NCBI RefSeq assembly: GCF_001894925.1
Contig: NZ_BCXD01000005.1
Location: 1-64,000, forward strand
Length of the DNA stretch: 64,000 bases
Direction: 5' to 3'
DNA from: Rhodococcus rhodnii NBRC 100604
GTDB taxonomy: Bacteria > Actinomycetota > Actinomycetes > Mycobacteriales > Mycobacteriaceae
A model generated the notes under the pieces. It did not search any database. It saw nothing but the letters and a program-made list of their open reading frames with translations, and was not told where the DNA came from. The position numbers and the translations under genes were made by a program. Positions 36,301 to 47,300 of this stretch are shown here, in pieces. Position 1 is the stretch's first letter, and the number at the start of each line of letters is the position of its first letter.

Positions 36301-37790
36301 CTGCGTTCCACCGCCCGATTCCACGCGGCGAAGAGCCGGTCGCGCTCGTCCGCGTCCAGCTGCGGCTCCCACGTCGTGTCGACCGCCCACTTCTCGCGCA
36401 GTTCGTCGGTGTCGCGCCAGAAGCCGGTCGCGAGCCCCGCAGCGTAGGCGGCGCCGAGCACCGTGGTCTCGATCATGCGGGGCCGCACGACGGGCATGTC
36501 GAGGATGTCGGCCTGGAACTGCATGAGCAGGTCGTTGACGACCATGCCACCGTCGACCTTGAGCTCGCTGAGATCGACGTCGGAGTCGCTCAGCATCGCG
36601 TCGATGACCTCGCGCGTCTGATACGCCGTCGCCTCGAGTGCGGCGCGGGCGAGATGGCGGCGGTCGACGTAGCGCGTCAGCCCGACGATCACCCCGCGCG
36701 CATCCGGCCGCCAGCGGGGCGCGAACAGCCCCGAGAAGGCCGGGACGATGTACGCGCCGCCGTTGTCGTCGACCTCCGCCGCGAGCGTCTCGACCTCGGG
36801 GGACGACGAGATCACGCCGAGATTGTCGCGCAGCCACTGCACGAGTGAGCCGGTGACGGCGATCGACCCCTCGAGTGCGTAGACGGCGTCGGCGTCGCCG
36901 ATCCGGTAACAGACCGTGGTGATGAGGCCGTGATCGCTGAACACGGGTTCGGTGCCGGTGTTGAGCAGCACGAAGTTCCCCGTGCCGTACGTGTTCTTGG
37001 CGTCGCCGGGCGACAGGCACGTCTGCCCGAACATCGCCGCCTGCTGATCCCCGAGGATCCCGGCGATCGGCACGCCGGGAAGCGACCCGCGCTCGCGGAC
37101 GTGTCCGAAGACCTCGGACGAACTGCGGATCTCCGGCAGCATCGACATCGGGATACCGAGCGCATCGCAGATCTCCGGATCCCATTGCAGCGTGCGGAGG
37201 TTCATCAGCAATGTGCGCGAGGCATTGGTCACGTCGGTCGCGTGGACGGCGCCCGAGCCGTCGCCGGCGTTCGTCATGTTCCACAGCAGCCAGCTGTCGA
37301 CGGTGCCGAAACACAACTCGCCCCGCTCGGCGCGCTCGCGGACGCCGTCGACGTTGTCGAGGATCCACCGCAGCTTCGGGCCCGAGAAGTACGTCGACAG
37401 CGGCAGCCCCGTCCGGTCGCGGAAGCGTTCGGTGCCGCCGTCGCGCGCGAGCTCGTCGCAGATCGTGGTGGTCCGGGTGTCCTGCCACACGATGGCGTTG
37501 TAGACGGGTTCGCCCGTCGCGCGGTCCCACACGACGGTCGTCTCGCGCTGATTCGTGATCCCGATGGCCGCGACCTCGTGATAGCTCACGTCGCCCTTCG
37601 CGAGGGCGCGCGCGATCACTTCACGTGTTCCCAGCCACAGTTCGGTCGCGTCGTGCTCGACCCACCCGGCGTGCGGGAAGATCTGCCGATGCTCCTGCTG
37701 TGCACTGCTCACCGGGTTGCCGTCGTGATCGACGATCACACAGCGACTCGACGTGGTGCCCTGGTCGATTGCGACGATGTACTGAACCAC
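36285..37790 (-). CDS. glpK: Glycerol kinase
   Basis: A 501-residue FGGY kinase making sn-glycerol-3-phosphate. The N-terminal phosphate loop is [20 protein letters not shown], then [23 protein letters not shown] split by length, [46 protein letters not shown] and [13 protein letters not shown]. Catalytic Asp regions are intact. The GTG is favoured by the [10 protein letters not shown] family start and by a TAGGTT hexamer 8 bases upstream. It is divergent from glpD, giving a complete glycerol-to-dihydroxyacetone-phosphate route. Confidence 0.96.
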   Translation of the reverse strand: MVQYIVAIDQGTTSSRCVIVDHDGNPVSSAQQEHRQIFPHAGWVEHDATELWLGTREVIARALAKGDVSYHEVAAIGITNQRETTVVWDRATGEPVYNAIVWQDTRTTTICDELARDGGTERFRDRTGLPLSTYFSGPKLRWILDNVDGVRERAERGELCFGTVDSWLLWNMTNAGDGSGAVHATDVTNASRTLLMNLRTLQWDPEICDALGIPMSMLPEIRSSSEVFGHVRERGSLPGVPIAGILGDQQAAMFGQTCLSPGDAKNTYGTGNFVLLNTGTEPVFSDHGLITTVCYRIGDADAVYALEGSIAVTGSLVQWLRDNLGVISSSPEVETLAAEVDDNGGAYIVPAFSGLFAPRWRPDARGVIVGLTRYVDRRHLARAALEATAYQTREVIDAMLSDSDVDLSELKVDGGMVVNDLLMQFQADILDMPVVRPRMIETTVLGAAYAAGLATGFWRDTDELREKWAVDTTWEPQLDADERDRLFAAWNRAVERSYDWA

Positions 37791-37798
37791 GACTGAAG

Positions 37799-37811
37799 AA
37801 CCTACTAGCCT
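37799..37811. promoter_or_regulatory. Adjacent divergent -10 elements for glpK and glpD
   Basis: Minus-strand TAGGTT (37799-37804) serves glpK and plus-strand TAGCCT (37806-37811) serves glpD; one base separates them. The glpD transcript would have a ~30-base leader with AGGAG, while glpK would be almost leaderless. Confidence 0.45.
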
Positions 37812-37847
37812 GGGATCGAATGCGTCCCGATCCCGGCAGGAGTGGGT

Positions 37848-39581
37848 GTGAGCAATCAGTCGGACATCGTCGAGCTCGGTCCGGACGATCGCGCACGGAC
37901 CTGGGAGCGACTGCAGAAGGAGCACTTCGACGTCGTCGTGATCGGTGGCGGGGTCGTGGGCTGCGGGGCTGCGCTCGACGCCGCGACCCGCGGATTGAAG
38001 GTCGCCCTCGTCGAGGCGCGGGATTTCGCGTCCGGCACGTCGAGCAGATCGTCGAAGATGTTCCACGGCGGGCTGCGCTATCTCGAACAGTTCGAGTTCG
38101 GCCTGGTCCGGGAGGCGCTGCGGGAGCGGGAACTGTCGCTGACGACGCTCGCGCCGCATCTCGTCAAGCCGCTGCGCTTCCTGTTCCCGATCGAGCATCG
38201 CGTGTGGGAGCGGCCCTACATCGCCGCGGGCATCTTCCTCTACGATCGCATGGGCGGTGCCACATCCGTTCCCGCGCAGAAGCATCTGACTCGCTCGGGT
38301 GCGCTGCGGCTGGCCCCGGCGCTGCGCCGCGACGCCCTCGTCGGCGGTATCCAGTACTACGACACCGTCGTCGACGACGCCCGGCACACGATGACCGTCG
38401 CCCGCACGGCAGCGCAGTACGGCGCGACGGTGCGGACCTCGACGCAGGTCGTCGGCTTCCTCAAGGAGGCGGATCGGATCTCGGGCGTCCAGGTCCGCGA
38501 CGTCGAGACCGGACGTGTCGCCGAGGTGCAGGCGAGTGTCGTCATCAATGCGACGGGCGTGTGGACCGACGAGATCCAGGCGCTCTCGCGGGGGCGCGGC
38601 AGGTTCCGGGTGCGGGCGTCGAAGGGCGTGCACATCGTCGTGCCGCGCGACCGGATCGTGAGCGACGCGGCGATCATTCTCCGCACCGAGAAGTCCGTGC
38701 TGTTCGTGATTCCGTGGGGGAGCCACTGGATCATCGGGACGACCGACACAGACTGGAATCTCGACCTCGCGCATCCGGCCGCCACCCGCGCCGACATCGA
38801 CTACATCCTCGAGCACGTGAACACCGTGCTCGTGACGCCGCTGGTGCCCGACGACATCGAGGGCGTCTACGCGGGACTGCGGCCACTGCTCGCGGGGGAG
38901 AGCGACGAGACGTCGAAGCTCTCGCGCGAGCACGCGGTCGCGCGCGTCGCCCCCGGGCTGGTCGCGATCGCCGGCGGCAAGTACACGACCTACCGCGTCA
39001 TGGGAAAGGACGCCGTCGACGTTGCCGCGCAGGACATCCCGCTGCGGGTCGCCGACTCGGTGACGGAGAAGGTCCCGCTGGTCGGCGCCGACGGCTACTT
39101 CGCGCTCGCGAATCAGACGGCGCGGCTGGGGGAGCGGTACGGGGTGCATCCGTACCGAGTGCGGCATCTGCTCGACCGCTACGGGTCGTTGATCGACGAC
39201 GTCCTCGGCGCTGCCGACGACGCACCCGAACTCCTCGAACCGATCACGGATGCGCCGTCGTATCTGCAGGTCGAAGCGGTCTACGCCGCGACCGCGGAGG
39301 GTGCGCTCCACCTCGACGACATCCTGGCGCGGCGCACGCGCATCGCGATCGAGTACGCGCACCGTGGGATGAACTGCGCCGAGCAGGTCGCGGCGCTCGT
39401 CGCACCGGTCCTCGGATGGAGCGACGAGCAACGCGAATTCGAGGTGCAGACGTATCTCGCGCGCGTGCGCGCCGAGATCGAGTCGCAGGCACAGCCGGAC
39501 GACGAGTGCGCGGACGAACTCCGTCTCGCGGCACCCGAGTCGCGGCCCGAACTGCTCGAACCCGTCGTCGAGGTGAGGTAG
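37848..39581 (+). CDS. glpD: Glycerol-3-phosphate dehydrogenase (aerobic, FAD)
   Basis: A 577-residue membrane-associated flavoprotein passing electrons from glycerol-3-phosphate to menaquinone. FAD site [21 protein letters not shown], then [23 protein letters not shown], the central [17 protein letters not shown]-like block ([17 protein letters not shown]), and [18 protein letters not shown]. The C-terminal alpha-helical domain contains [20 protein letters not shown]. It corresponds to glpD2. The GTG at 37848 is preferred because AGGAG lies 5 bases before it; a GTG two codons upstream is too close. Confidence 0.95.
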   Translation: MSNQSDIVELGPDDRARTWERLQKEHFDVVVIGGGVVGCGAALDAATRGLKVALVEARDFASGTSSRSSKMFHGGLRYLEQFEFGLVREALRERELSLTTLAPHLVKPLRFLFPIEHRVWERPYIAAGIFLYDRMGGATSVPAQKHLTRSGALRLAPALRRDALVGGIQYYDTVVDDARHTMTVARTAAQYGATVRTSTQVVGFLKEADRISGVQVRDVETGRVAEVQASVVINATGVWTDEIQALSRGRGRFRVRASKGVHIVVPRDRIVSDAAIILRTEKSVLFVIPWGSHWIIGTTDTDWNLDLAHPAATRADIDYILEHVNTVLVTPLVPDDIEGVYAGLRPLLAGESDETSKLSREHAVARVAPGLVAIAGGKYTTYRVMGKDAVDVAAQDIPLRVADSVTEKVPLVGADGYFALANQTARLGERYGVHPYRVRHLLDRYGSLIDDVLGAADDAPELLEPITDAPSYLQVEAVYAATAEGALHLDDILARRTRIAIEYAHRGMNCAEQVAALVAPVLGWSDEQREFEVQTYLARVRAEIESQAQPDDECADELRLAAPESRPELLEPVVEVR

Positions 39582-39589
39582 GCAGCGCG

Positions 39590-40951
39590 TCACGCTCCTG
39601 CTGCCCAGAAGGCGGGCGGGTCGGGTTCGGTGTCGTAGACCTGCCCGTCGGGCATGGTCCAGCGCAGCAGCCCGTCGCCGAGTTGCTGTAATGTCATGTG
39701 GCCCTGGGTTTTCCAGCGGTGGTGGCGTCGGCAGAGGCAGGCGAGGTTCGCTTCCTCGGTCCGGCCGCCTTCGCTCGGGTTGGCGTGGTCGAAGGGGACC
39801 GTGTGGTCGATGTCGCACGACGTTGCTGGGACGGGGCAGTGCGGGAAGCGGCACACCCCGTCACGTGCGCGGATGCGATCCGCGAGGGCGCGTGGGATGC
39901 GGTATCGCAGGGCTGCGATGTCCGGAGCGGGCTCGATCGGGTCGACGGCGCTGACGTGGATGCGCTGGGTCGCCGAGTGTGTGATGGCCGCGCGCACGGT
40001 CTCGGGATCGAGCGGACCCACACCGGGCAGGAACCCGACGGTCGGGATCGCTGCCGAACCGCCGCCAGGGGCACTCGCGGCACCGGCACCGGCACCGGCA
40101 CGGGCACCGGTACCGGCACCGGCACCGAACGATCCGCCACTGAACGACCCGAAACCGATCGAGCCGTCGCTCACGACGATCTGCACCAACGGGCCACGCT
40201 TGCCCGCAGCCGGGACCGCCGTCGCGCAGTCCTCGCGTCCGCACCCACACGTGAGCCGCCCGCTCCCGTCCGCCAGAGCAACGAGTGCGTCCGCGTGACG
40301 CTGCGGCATCGACCGCTCGTCACCCGCGCACACGTCGCCGATGGCCATTTCCTTGAGCCGATTCCAGATCGTCGCAGCATCCAGCGAGGGGAGTTCGCCC
40401 GACAGGAACGCCATGCCGTCGTCGCACTGCTTGACCGAGATGTACCGCTCCTCCTTCGCACGAGCAGAACGCTCGGCGAAACCGTCCCGGTCGTACCGCG
40501 CCACCAACCGCCGCAGCCGTTCGCCGATCCGCCGCGGCGGTAACCGGTCGATCGGGCCCCGCGCGAACAGCGCTGCTTCCACGATCCGCGCCTTCTCATC
40601 CGACAGATTCTGTAGCAGATTGTGGATCGTGCGGACCTGCGCCATATCCAACTCACCCGATGCAAAAGCCTCGTCGGTCAACGGCAACCGCGTTTCGAGG
40701 TCCTCGCACAGCGTGATCGCGAACCACACCCGGTTCTCGCTCATCCCCAACGCCAGTGCAGCCTCGTTCGCGGCAGACTCACCCGGCATCAACACGCTCA
40801 CCGACGTTTCCGCCGCCACCCGCGCCGCATGAAACGCACCGATCGCACGAATCTGCCGATACTCCGCCCGCGCGAGCACGCGTTTGGACTCGACCACTCC
40901 CGCCACGTCTACCAGCTCGTTTCCCGAGCCGCCCCCACCCAAATCGAACAT
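39590..40951 (-). CDS. HNH endonuclease, DUF222/13E12 repeat family
   Basis: A 453-residue protein. Residues 10-260 form the helical DUF222 region ([40 protein letters not shown]). An Ala/Gly/Thr-rich spacer follows, and the C-terminal HNH nuclease shows [20 protein letters not shown] then [17 protein letters not shown]. The HNH His and the Cys pairs are all present, so it could be active. This family is multi-copy in mycobacteria and other actinobacteria (REP13E12) and marks variable sites. A TAGGGT hexamer 7 bases before the ATG suggests leaderless expression. No terminal repeats of a mobile element were found. Confidence 0.88.
   Translation of the reverse strand: MFDLGGGGSGNELVDVAGVVESKRVLARAEYRQIRAIGAFHAARVAAETSVSVLMPGESAANEAALALGMSENRVWFAITLCEDLETRLPLTDEAFASGELDMAQVRTIHNLLQNLSDEKARIVEAALFARGPIDRLPPRRIGERLRRLVARYDRDGFAERSARAKEERYISVKQCDDGMAFLSGELPSLDAATIWNRLKEMAIGDVCAGDERSMPQRHADALVALADGSGRLTCGCGREDCATAVPAAGKRGPLVQIVVSDGSIGFGSFSGGSFGAGAGTGARAGAGAGAASAPGGGSAAIPTVGFLPGVGPLDPETVRAAITHSATQRIHVSAVDPIEPAPDIAALRYRIPRALADRIRARDGVCRFPHCPVPATSCDIDHTVPFDHANPSEGGRTEEANLACLCRRHHRWKTQGHMTLQQLGDGLLRWTMPDGQVYDTEPDPPAFWAAGA
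40079..40127 (-). repeat. GGCACC hexanucleotide repeat in HNH gene
   Basis: About eight tandem GGCACC units (plus strand) with two substitutions encode an Ala-Gly/Thr-Gly dipeptide run in the HNH protein linker. A change by whole units would keep the frame. Confidence 0.85.
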
Positions 40952-40958
40952 ACAAGCG

Positions 40959-40964
40959 ACCCTA
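40959..40964 (-). promoter_or_regulatory. Putative -10 element of the HNH gene
   Basis: TAGGGT on the minus strand ends 7 bases before the ATG at 40951. Confidence 0.45.
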
Positions 40965-40981
40965 GCCCAAGGGTCCGACAC

Positions 40982-41807
40982 TCATTTCTCGGCGAGTCCC
41001 GGCGCGGTCGCACGGAGCGGGTTGTAGTGCTGCGGCAGGTCCCTGCGGTCCGGCGGTGGCAGGTTGCGCAGTGGTCCGAGCAGTTCGCGAACCGGCGGAT
41101 CGTAGAGCCCGACAGTCAGCCAGACCGCACTGCGGGTGAGCGGAATCCGAACGACGCGCCACACAGATTCGGGCAGCCACGGCGTGAGCGGCGGGACGGC
41201 CAGGCTGCGCAGATCGAGAACGTCGCGGTCGCCTTGTTGTCCTCGAGGACGGTGTGGCACATGTGATCCCAGTAGCGCTCGAAGTCGTCCCAACTCGCGG
41301 AGACGGGCGCATGCTCATCCCGTACATGCGGTACCACGTGACGTGTTCGTCGAAGAGGCGCCGCTTCTCGTCGTCGCCCAGCGGGCCGATGAAGTGCTCG
41401 GCGGTGCGGAGCATCCCGACGAAGAACGTCGCGTGCGCCCAGTAGAAGGTGTCGGGGTCGAGCGCGTGACAGCGGCGACCCTGCGCATCGACACCGGAGA
41501 TACGGTCGTGGAAGTGCCGGATCTGCGCGCCCGTCGACGGCGCCCGATCGCCGTCGTACACGACGACGCCGATCGGATACAGCGACCGAAACAGCCGTTT
41601 CCACCCCTCGGTGAAGAACTCCGAATGCTGCTCGACGGCTGCACCGAGACCGGGGTGCATGTTCTGCATCGATCCCGCCCAGAGCCCTTGCAGCAGTCCG
41701 CGCCAGTCGCCGAAGTACTTCCACGTCGACGATTCCGGCCCCAGCGGGTCGAGAACCCTGTGGCATGCACGCCGTGTCCGGGAGCGGTTCGCCGTCCCGT
41801 GCGTCAC
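40982..41807 (-). pseudogene. DUF2236/MpaB-like oxygenase, two frameshifts
   Basis: Three successive reading frames together give one DUF2236 (latex-clearing/MpaB-type haem oxygenase-like) protein. Frame 1 runs through ESSTWKYFGDWRGLLQGLW, QIRHFHDRISGVDAQGR, FYWAHATFFVGMLRTAEHF and VTWYRMYGMSMRP. Near 41305 one base is missing and the protein continues as VSASWDDFERYWDHMCHTVL. Near 41230 a second base is missing and it resumes as RDVLDLRSLAVPPLTPWLPE to the stop. The His residues of the family (HFHDR, WAHATF) remain. Either the gene is dead or the bases were lost in sequencing. The GTG start is a guess. Confidence 0.75.
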
Positions 41808-41846
41808 TCTGGTGGGCGACCCAGAATTCGACAGTGAGGGGTGGGA

Positions 41847-42566
41847 ATGCCGTTTCAGCGGTCGGAGGACGATCCGAGGCGTCCCGAGCCGAGGCTCCGG
41901 GTCCTGGACACCACGTTCTTCGAGCTCGAGTCGGAGTTCGTCTACGTGTTCGGCCGGGCCGTGATCCGGGTGCCCAGCGGTCACCCGCGGATGCTGCGCA
42001 CCGATCTCGCGTCGATCCCCGGACCGCTCCACGGCCTCGTGACGCCGTACGGCCGGCAGTTGTTGCCGGCGATCCTCCACGACGACCTGTGCCGTCGCGC
42101 GCTCGCGCAGGACGACGGCAACGAGTATCGACGGCGTGCCGACGACATCTTCCGGAACGCCCTGATCGACGAGGGCGTCGGACGGTTCCGCAGCCGAATC
42201 CTGTGGCTGGGAGCCGAAGTCGGCAGATTCTGGACCTTCACGGAATACGCGCGGTTCGCGCTCGTCGCGACGCAGGTCCTCGGGACCCTGGCGTGGTTCG
42301 TCGGCGTTCCCGTCGCTCTCGCGGCCGGGACGTGGTGGCTCGCTGCGGTGTTCGCGGTCGCGCCGTTCGTGCTGTCGCTCGCGTGGCGACGTGACCTGCC
42401 CGTCGCGCTGCTGGGCAGTCTCGTGCTCGTCGTCGTCGCGCCGGTGTACGCGGTGACGGTGGTGGCGTCGGCCGTTCTCTGGATCCCCGACGCGCTGCGC
42501 TGGCTACGGGGCGGACGGGAAGGCCGGCGCCCACCGTTCGGTGCGCCCACAACCGGCCTGCGGTGA
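41847..42566 (+). CDS. DUF1353 protein with C-terminal membrane helices
   Basis: A 239-residue protein. Residues 15-110 match DUF1353 (PF07087), with RTDLASIPGPLHGLVTPYG and LLPAILHDDLCRRAL; this domain is best known from phage-like proteins and is unassigned. Residues about 130-225 add three hydrophobic helices (FALVATQVLGTLAWFVGVPV, TWWLAAVFAVAPFVLSLAW, LLGSLVLVVVAPVYAVTVVA). GAGGGG precedes the ATG at 41847, which is preferred over the GTG two codons earlier. The conserved Asp/His (TDLASIP, HDDL) suggests a hydrolase, unproven. Confidence 0.75.
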   Translation: MPFQRSEDDPRRPEPRLRVLDTTFFELESEFVYVFGRAVIRVPSGHPRMLRTDLASIPGPLHGLVTPYGRQLLPAILHDDLCRRALAQDDGNEYRRRADDIFRNALIDEGVGRFRSRILWLGAEVGRFWTFTEYARFALVATQVLGTLAWFVGVPVALAAGTWWLAAVFAVAPFVLSLAWRRDLPVALLGSLVLVVVAPVYAVTVVASAVLWIPDALRWLRGGREGRRPPFGAPTTGLR

Positions 42567-42615
42567 CGGGCGACGGGGCGCAGGTGCGGGTGCATGCGGA
42601 CGCGCCGGTACGACC

Positions 42616-43398
42616 TCAGTAGCCGACGGCCTGGCGGTAGAAGGCGGTCGTGAAGAGGGTTGTCAGCGGGAGGATGGCGAAGAATCCCAGTCCGAACGTG
42701 GCCAATCCGACGAACGACAGGCCGAGCTGGATCAGGAAGGCGATCGAGAACTGTCCGAAGTTGCTCGTGGCGATCCTGACGCTGTCGACGATCGCCTCGA
42801 TGGGCTTGCGACCGTGAGCGACAGCGGGCTGCGCGAACGTCACGGCGAGCCCGAAGACGATGCCGGGCAGGACGAGGAGCAGGGTCCCGACGAGTGTCCC
42901 GAGCAACACGAGCATCGCCACCCCAATCGCGGGGCCGATCCGGGCGAAGTCGAAGAAGGACGAGAAACCGATACGGCCCGTCGTCGCATCGAGGTATGCC
43001 GCGCGAGCGAGCATGGGTGTGAAGAACACGCTGATCGCGAATGTCACCAGGAAACCGACGAACGGAACGAACGAGCCGGCCACCGTCGCGAGGAACGCGA
43101 CGGCGACGAAGCCCACCCACGGCCACGGGTTCGTGAGGAACCTGACCCACGCCTGGCCGAACGCGGCACCGGCGGACACCGGATAGTCGCCGGGGACGCG
43201 CGCGAATCCCGCTGCACCGGGCGGTATTCCGTATTCTCCGGGCGGAAGGCCGTACTGGGGCTGGCCGTATTGCGGTGGCGGCGTGCCGAATTGCCCGTGC
43301 GGAGGCTGCCCGTACTGGGCCTGGCCGTACGGGGGTTGCCCGTACCGAGGCCCGCCTTGCGGATTCTGCCCGTACGGGTCCGGGTGCTGATCGGTCAC
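42616..43398 (-). CDS. PYGQ-rich N-terminal, polytopic membrane protein
   Basis: A 260-residue protein of unknown function. Residues 1-65 are a disordered Pro/Tyr/Gly/Gln tail with repeats such as RYGQPPYGQAQYGQPPHGQF. The rest has about five membrane helices, including FVAVAFLATVAGSFVPFVGFL and VAMLVLLGTLVGTLLLVLPG, with a short conserved-looking VAHGRKPIEAIVDSVRIATS loop. Many actinobacterial membrane proteins carry such tails. GGAGGGGA lies 6 bases before the GTG. A TACGAT hexamer (43495-43500, minus) could be its promoter. Confidence 0.75.
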   Translation of the reverse strand: MTDQHPDPYGQNPQGGPRYGQPPYGQAQYGQPPHGQFGTPPPQYGQPQYGLPPGEYGIPPGAAGFARVPGDYPVSAGAAFGQAWVRFLTNPWPWVGFVAVAFLATVAGSFVPFVGFLVTFAISVFFTPMLARAAYLDATTGRIGFSSFFDFARIGPAIGVAMLVLLGTLVGTLLLVLPGIVFGLAVTFAQPAVAHGRKPIEAIVDSVRIATSNFGQFSIAFLIQLGLSFVGLATFGLGFFAILPLTTLFTTAFYRQAVGY

Positions 43399-43562
43399 GA
43401 GAAATCCCCTCCGAGTATCGAGGCAGACGCGTCGTCTGCGCTCGACGCCGTCGAGACGCGGTCCCCCTGGCCGCTGCCGACGTCGAGCGAGGAAATCGTA
43501 ACCACAGGGACGACCGATCCGTCACCGCGCACGGTGGCGAATGGGTCACACTGTCAGCCGCC

Positions 43563-44303
43563 TCAGCCGGGTGGCTGGCACGAGGGGCAGTGGACGATCC
43601 GCTGGCCCGCCATCGTGCGCGTGACGAGCGCGGCGCCGCACCGCCGGCATCGGCGGCCCGAGCGGCCGTACACCCAGGGACGTCGCCGGATCGGATTGTT
43701 CTTGTCGGCGTGCATCATCCGATGGGCGAGACGCACCATCGCCGCCGAATCGACCTTCGACACGGGCGTCACGGGATCGACGCCGCGCAGGAAGCACAAC
43801 TCGTTGCGATACACGTTGCCGATCCCGGCCAGATTGCGCTGATCGACGAGGGCCTCGCCGATCGGGCGGTCACCGTCCGCCGCGAGATTCGCGGCGGCGC
43901 GCTCGGCGTCCCAGTCGGGACCGAGCAGGTCGGGGCCGAGGTGGCCGACGACCTCCGCCTCACGATCCGTGGGGAGGATCTCGGTGATGCCGAGTGCGAA
44001 CCCGACCGCCTCGTGGTCCGTGGTGGCGAGCACGATCCGCGCTTCGTGGGCGGGGCGCGCCCACCGTCCGCCGGACGGATACACGTGCCACGCGCCCTCC
44101 ATCTTCAGGTGCGTGTGTACGGTGCGGCCGCCACCACGAATCAGCAGATGCTTGCCGCGGCTGACGACGTCGTCGATGCGCACTCCCGTGAGATCGACTG
44201 TGGCGTAACGAGGTACACGCACATCGCTCTCGATGAGCTCGCGGCCCTCGAGGGCTCCGCGGAGCAGCGCGGCCGTCCGCCACACCGTGTCTCCCTCGGG
44301 CAC
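43563..44303 (-). CDS. nei: Endonuclease VIII-like DNA glycosylase (Nei2)
   Basis: A 246-residue Fpg/Nei DNA glycosylase/AP lyase removing oxidised bases. Pro2 and Glu3 after the start (PEGDTVWRTA) are the catalytic residues. KHLLIRGGGRTVHTHLKMEG holds the conserved Lys, NLAGIGNVYRNELCF the helix-two-turn-helix and CRRCGAALVTR/CPSC the zinc finger. The start is fixed by the need for Pro as residue 2. The GTG begins one base after the lhr stop, so lhr-nei is a repair operon, as in M. tuberculosis. Confidence 0.95.
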   Translation of the reverse strand: MPEGDTVWRTAALLRGALEGRELIESDVRVPRYATVDLTGVRIDDVVSRGKHLLIRGGGRTVHTHLKMEGAWHVYPSGGRWARPAHEARIVLATTDHEAVGFALGITEILPTDREAEVVGHLGPDLLGPDWDAERAAANLAADGDRPIGEALVDQRNLAGIGNVYRNELCFLRGVDPVTPVSKVDSAAMVRLAHRMMHADKNNPIRRRPWVYGRSGRRCRRCGAALVTRTMAGQRIVHCPSCQPPG

Positions 44304-44304
44304 G

Positions 44305-47300
44305 TCAGCCTCGCAACCGGAAGCCGCGCGGCGTCGCGGCGAAACCGGCCTCGGTGAGGACCGCCGCGAACTCGCTGCCGTGGATCGACTCGCCGTCCAC
44401 CTTCTCCACGACGATGCGGTCGATCCTCCGCGCGCGCACGGCATCGGCGAGCGCCGAGACGGCGGTGCGGGATGTGCCGGGATCGTCGCCGAACGTCAGC
44501 AGGGTGCGGCCGCCGCGCTCGACGTAGAGCGCGAGCGCGCCGTCCACGAGAACCACGATGCCGCCTGCCTTGCGCCCTGGACGGTGACCGGGACGTTCCT
44601 CGGTGGTGCGAGCCGGCCACGGCAACGCGGCTCCGTAGGGATTCGCGGGATCCGCTGCAGCCAGGACCACTGCGGGGCTCGCGGCGTGCCGTCCCTCGAT
44701 CGTGTCGCCGTAACCGCGGAGCCGGTCCACGACGTGCGGCGCCGCGAACTGCGCACCACCCAGGGTCTCGACGAAATGCCCACGCCGGCAACGGCCGTTC
44801 TCCTCGAACCGCGCGAGCACCTTGTACATCACCGCGAACCCGCCCGGTACGCCCTCGTTCACCACGGCGCCGCGCGTCACGACGCCGTACCGCTCCAGCA
44901 GCACCTCGGCGGTCGCGGAGGCACGCAGCGTCGGGTCGGCCTCGGGCGCCGGCACCAACGACCAGCGGCCCCCGACCGTCGGCGGACCGCCGCGCGACGG
45001 CAGTGTCCCGACGCGATACGACCGCGCTCGCGGCGCGCGGCGCACCGAGCGATGCGCCGTCGTCCGTCGCGACGTGTCCGAGAGCAGGGCGCGCAGCGGA
45101 GCGAGCGTGTCGTTGCCGACGTGACCGAGCCACACCAGTTCCCACAGAGCGTTCGCGAGTACGGTGTCGTCGCTCGACCCCAGCGCGTCCGACAACTGGC
45201 GGAAGAAGTACCCGCCGCCCCCGGAGAGAGTGTCGAGGATCTGCTGCTGCATCTCCGAGAGATCTGCGGCGGCGGGCGGTGCGAGCGTGAGCGGTGCGCC
45301 GTCGGCGGGATGCAGCGCGACCCAGCCGTCCTTGCCCGAGATCGCGCCCGCGCCCACCCACAGCACCTCGCCCGTCGCGGTCAGTTCGTCGAGCATCGCG
45401 GGGGAGTAGTCGGCGACCCGGCTCGGCAGCACGAGCGACTCGAGCGCCGAGGCAGGGATCGGGACGCCCGCGAGCTGGTCGATCACGGTCGCCACGCCGT
45501 CGACTCCGCGCAGACCACCGACTCCGCGCAGGTCACGGCCCACGTGCTGCCACGCGGGCAGGAACCGGCCGAGTGTCGCCGTCGAGACCGGTTCGACCTC
45601 CTGCCGCGCCGCCGCGAGCGAGCGGCGCCGGAGCCGTCGCAGCACCTCGGCGTCGCACCACTCCGATCCCGCACCACCGGGCCGGAAATCTCCTTCCACC
45701 ACCCGCTTTCGGACGGCGAGCCGCGCGAGCGTGTCGCGCACCACGGCGGGACCGAGGCCGAAGCGCTCCGCGGCGTCGGACGTCGTGAACGGGCCGTGCG
45801 TGCGGGCGTATCTGCCGACGAGATCGCCCAGCGGGTCATCGACGGGTTCGATGAACGCGGCCGGAGTGCCGATCGGCAGCGGCACTCCCAGCGCATCCCG
45901 CAGGCGGGCGGCGTCCTCGACGGCTGTCCACCACTCCCGGCCGGCGAAGGTGACGTGCAGGGCACGCTTGCTCGCGACGAGCCCGCGCAGCCATTCGGCG
46001 GGGTCCGACTCGCTGCGCTCGGCGACCTCGTCGGGCGTCATCGGGCCGAGCAGCCGCAGCAGATCCGCGATGCCCTCGGCGTCGCGCGCCTTGCGGTCGG
46101 GCACGAGGCGCTGCAGTTCGAGTTCCGCCCGGGCGAGGACGTCGGCGTCGAGCAGCTCGCGCAGCTCGACGCGTCCCAGCAGCTCCGAGAGCAGGGTCGA
46201 GTCCAGCGACAGTGCGGCGGCGCGCCGCTCGGCGAGCGGGCTGTCGCCCTCGTACATGAACTCGCCGACGTAACCGAACAGCAGCGAGGTCGCGAACGGT
46301 GACGGCGAGGCAGTCTCGACCTCGACGAGCCGCACCGAGCGGCGTGCGATCGCGGTGAAGAGCCGGTGAAGTGCGGGGAGGTCGTAGACATCCTGCAGGC
46401 ACTCGCGCACCGTCTCGAGGAGGATCGGGAAGGTCGGATACCCGCGCGCGACGTCGAGCAGTTGCGCCGAACGTTGCCGTTGCTGCCACAGCGGCGCCCG
46501 CTTTCCCGGATTGCGGCGCGGCAACAGCAGGGCGCGCGCGGCGCACTCGCGGAAGCGCGACGCGAACAGTGCGGAGCCGCCGACCTGTTCGGTGACGATG
46601 TCGTCGATCTCGTCGGGATCGAAGACGAACAGATCGGCACCGGGCGGATCGTCCTCGGTGTCGGGGAGCCGCACGATGATGCCGTCGTCCGACGCCGTCG
46701 CGTTCGACTCGATCGAGAGCCGCTCGCGCAGCCGTGCGCCGACGGCGAGCGCCCACGGCGCGTGGACCCGCTGGCCGTACGGCGAGTGGAGGACGAGCCG
46801 CCAGTCGCCGAGTTCGTCGCGGAACCGCTCGATGACCAGCGTGCGGTCGGACGGGACCTGGCCCGTCGCGGCGGCCTGCTCGTCGACGAGCTGGACGAGA
46901 TTGTTCGCGGCGTTCTCGTCGAGCCCGGAGGCGCGCAGGTCCGTGAGGACGTCGTCGCGGCCCGTGTGGGCGACGTCGCGCAGGAACGCACCGAGCGCCG
47001 CGCCGAGTTCGGCCGGGCGTCCCGGACCGTCACCGTGCCAGAAGGGAAGCCGCCCGGGCATGCCGTACGCGGGGGAGACGAGGACGCGGTCGTAGGTGAT
47101 CTCCTCGATCCGCCAGCTCGTCGCGCCCAGTGCGAAGACGTCGCCGACGCGCGACTCGTACACCATCTCCTCGTCGAGTTCGCCGACGCGAGAGGACTTC
47201 TCGCCCACCATGTACACCGCGAACAGGCCGCGGTCCGGGATCGCGCCACCCGACGTGACGGCGAGCCGCTGCGCGCCGGGCCTGCCCGTGAGGGTGTTCG

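Noticed and set aside
36285-39854. Open frame extending glpK 690 codons upstream across glpD
   Set aside because: The glycerol kinase fold starts at 37790 and the extension is antisense to an intact glpD.
39590-42566. Insertion sequence or REP13E12 prophage around the HNH gene
   Set aside because: No terminal inverted repeats, target duplications, integrase or attachment site were found; only the HNH gene itself belongs to that repeat family.
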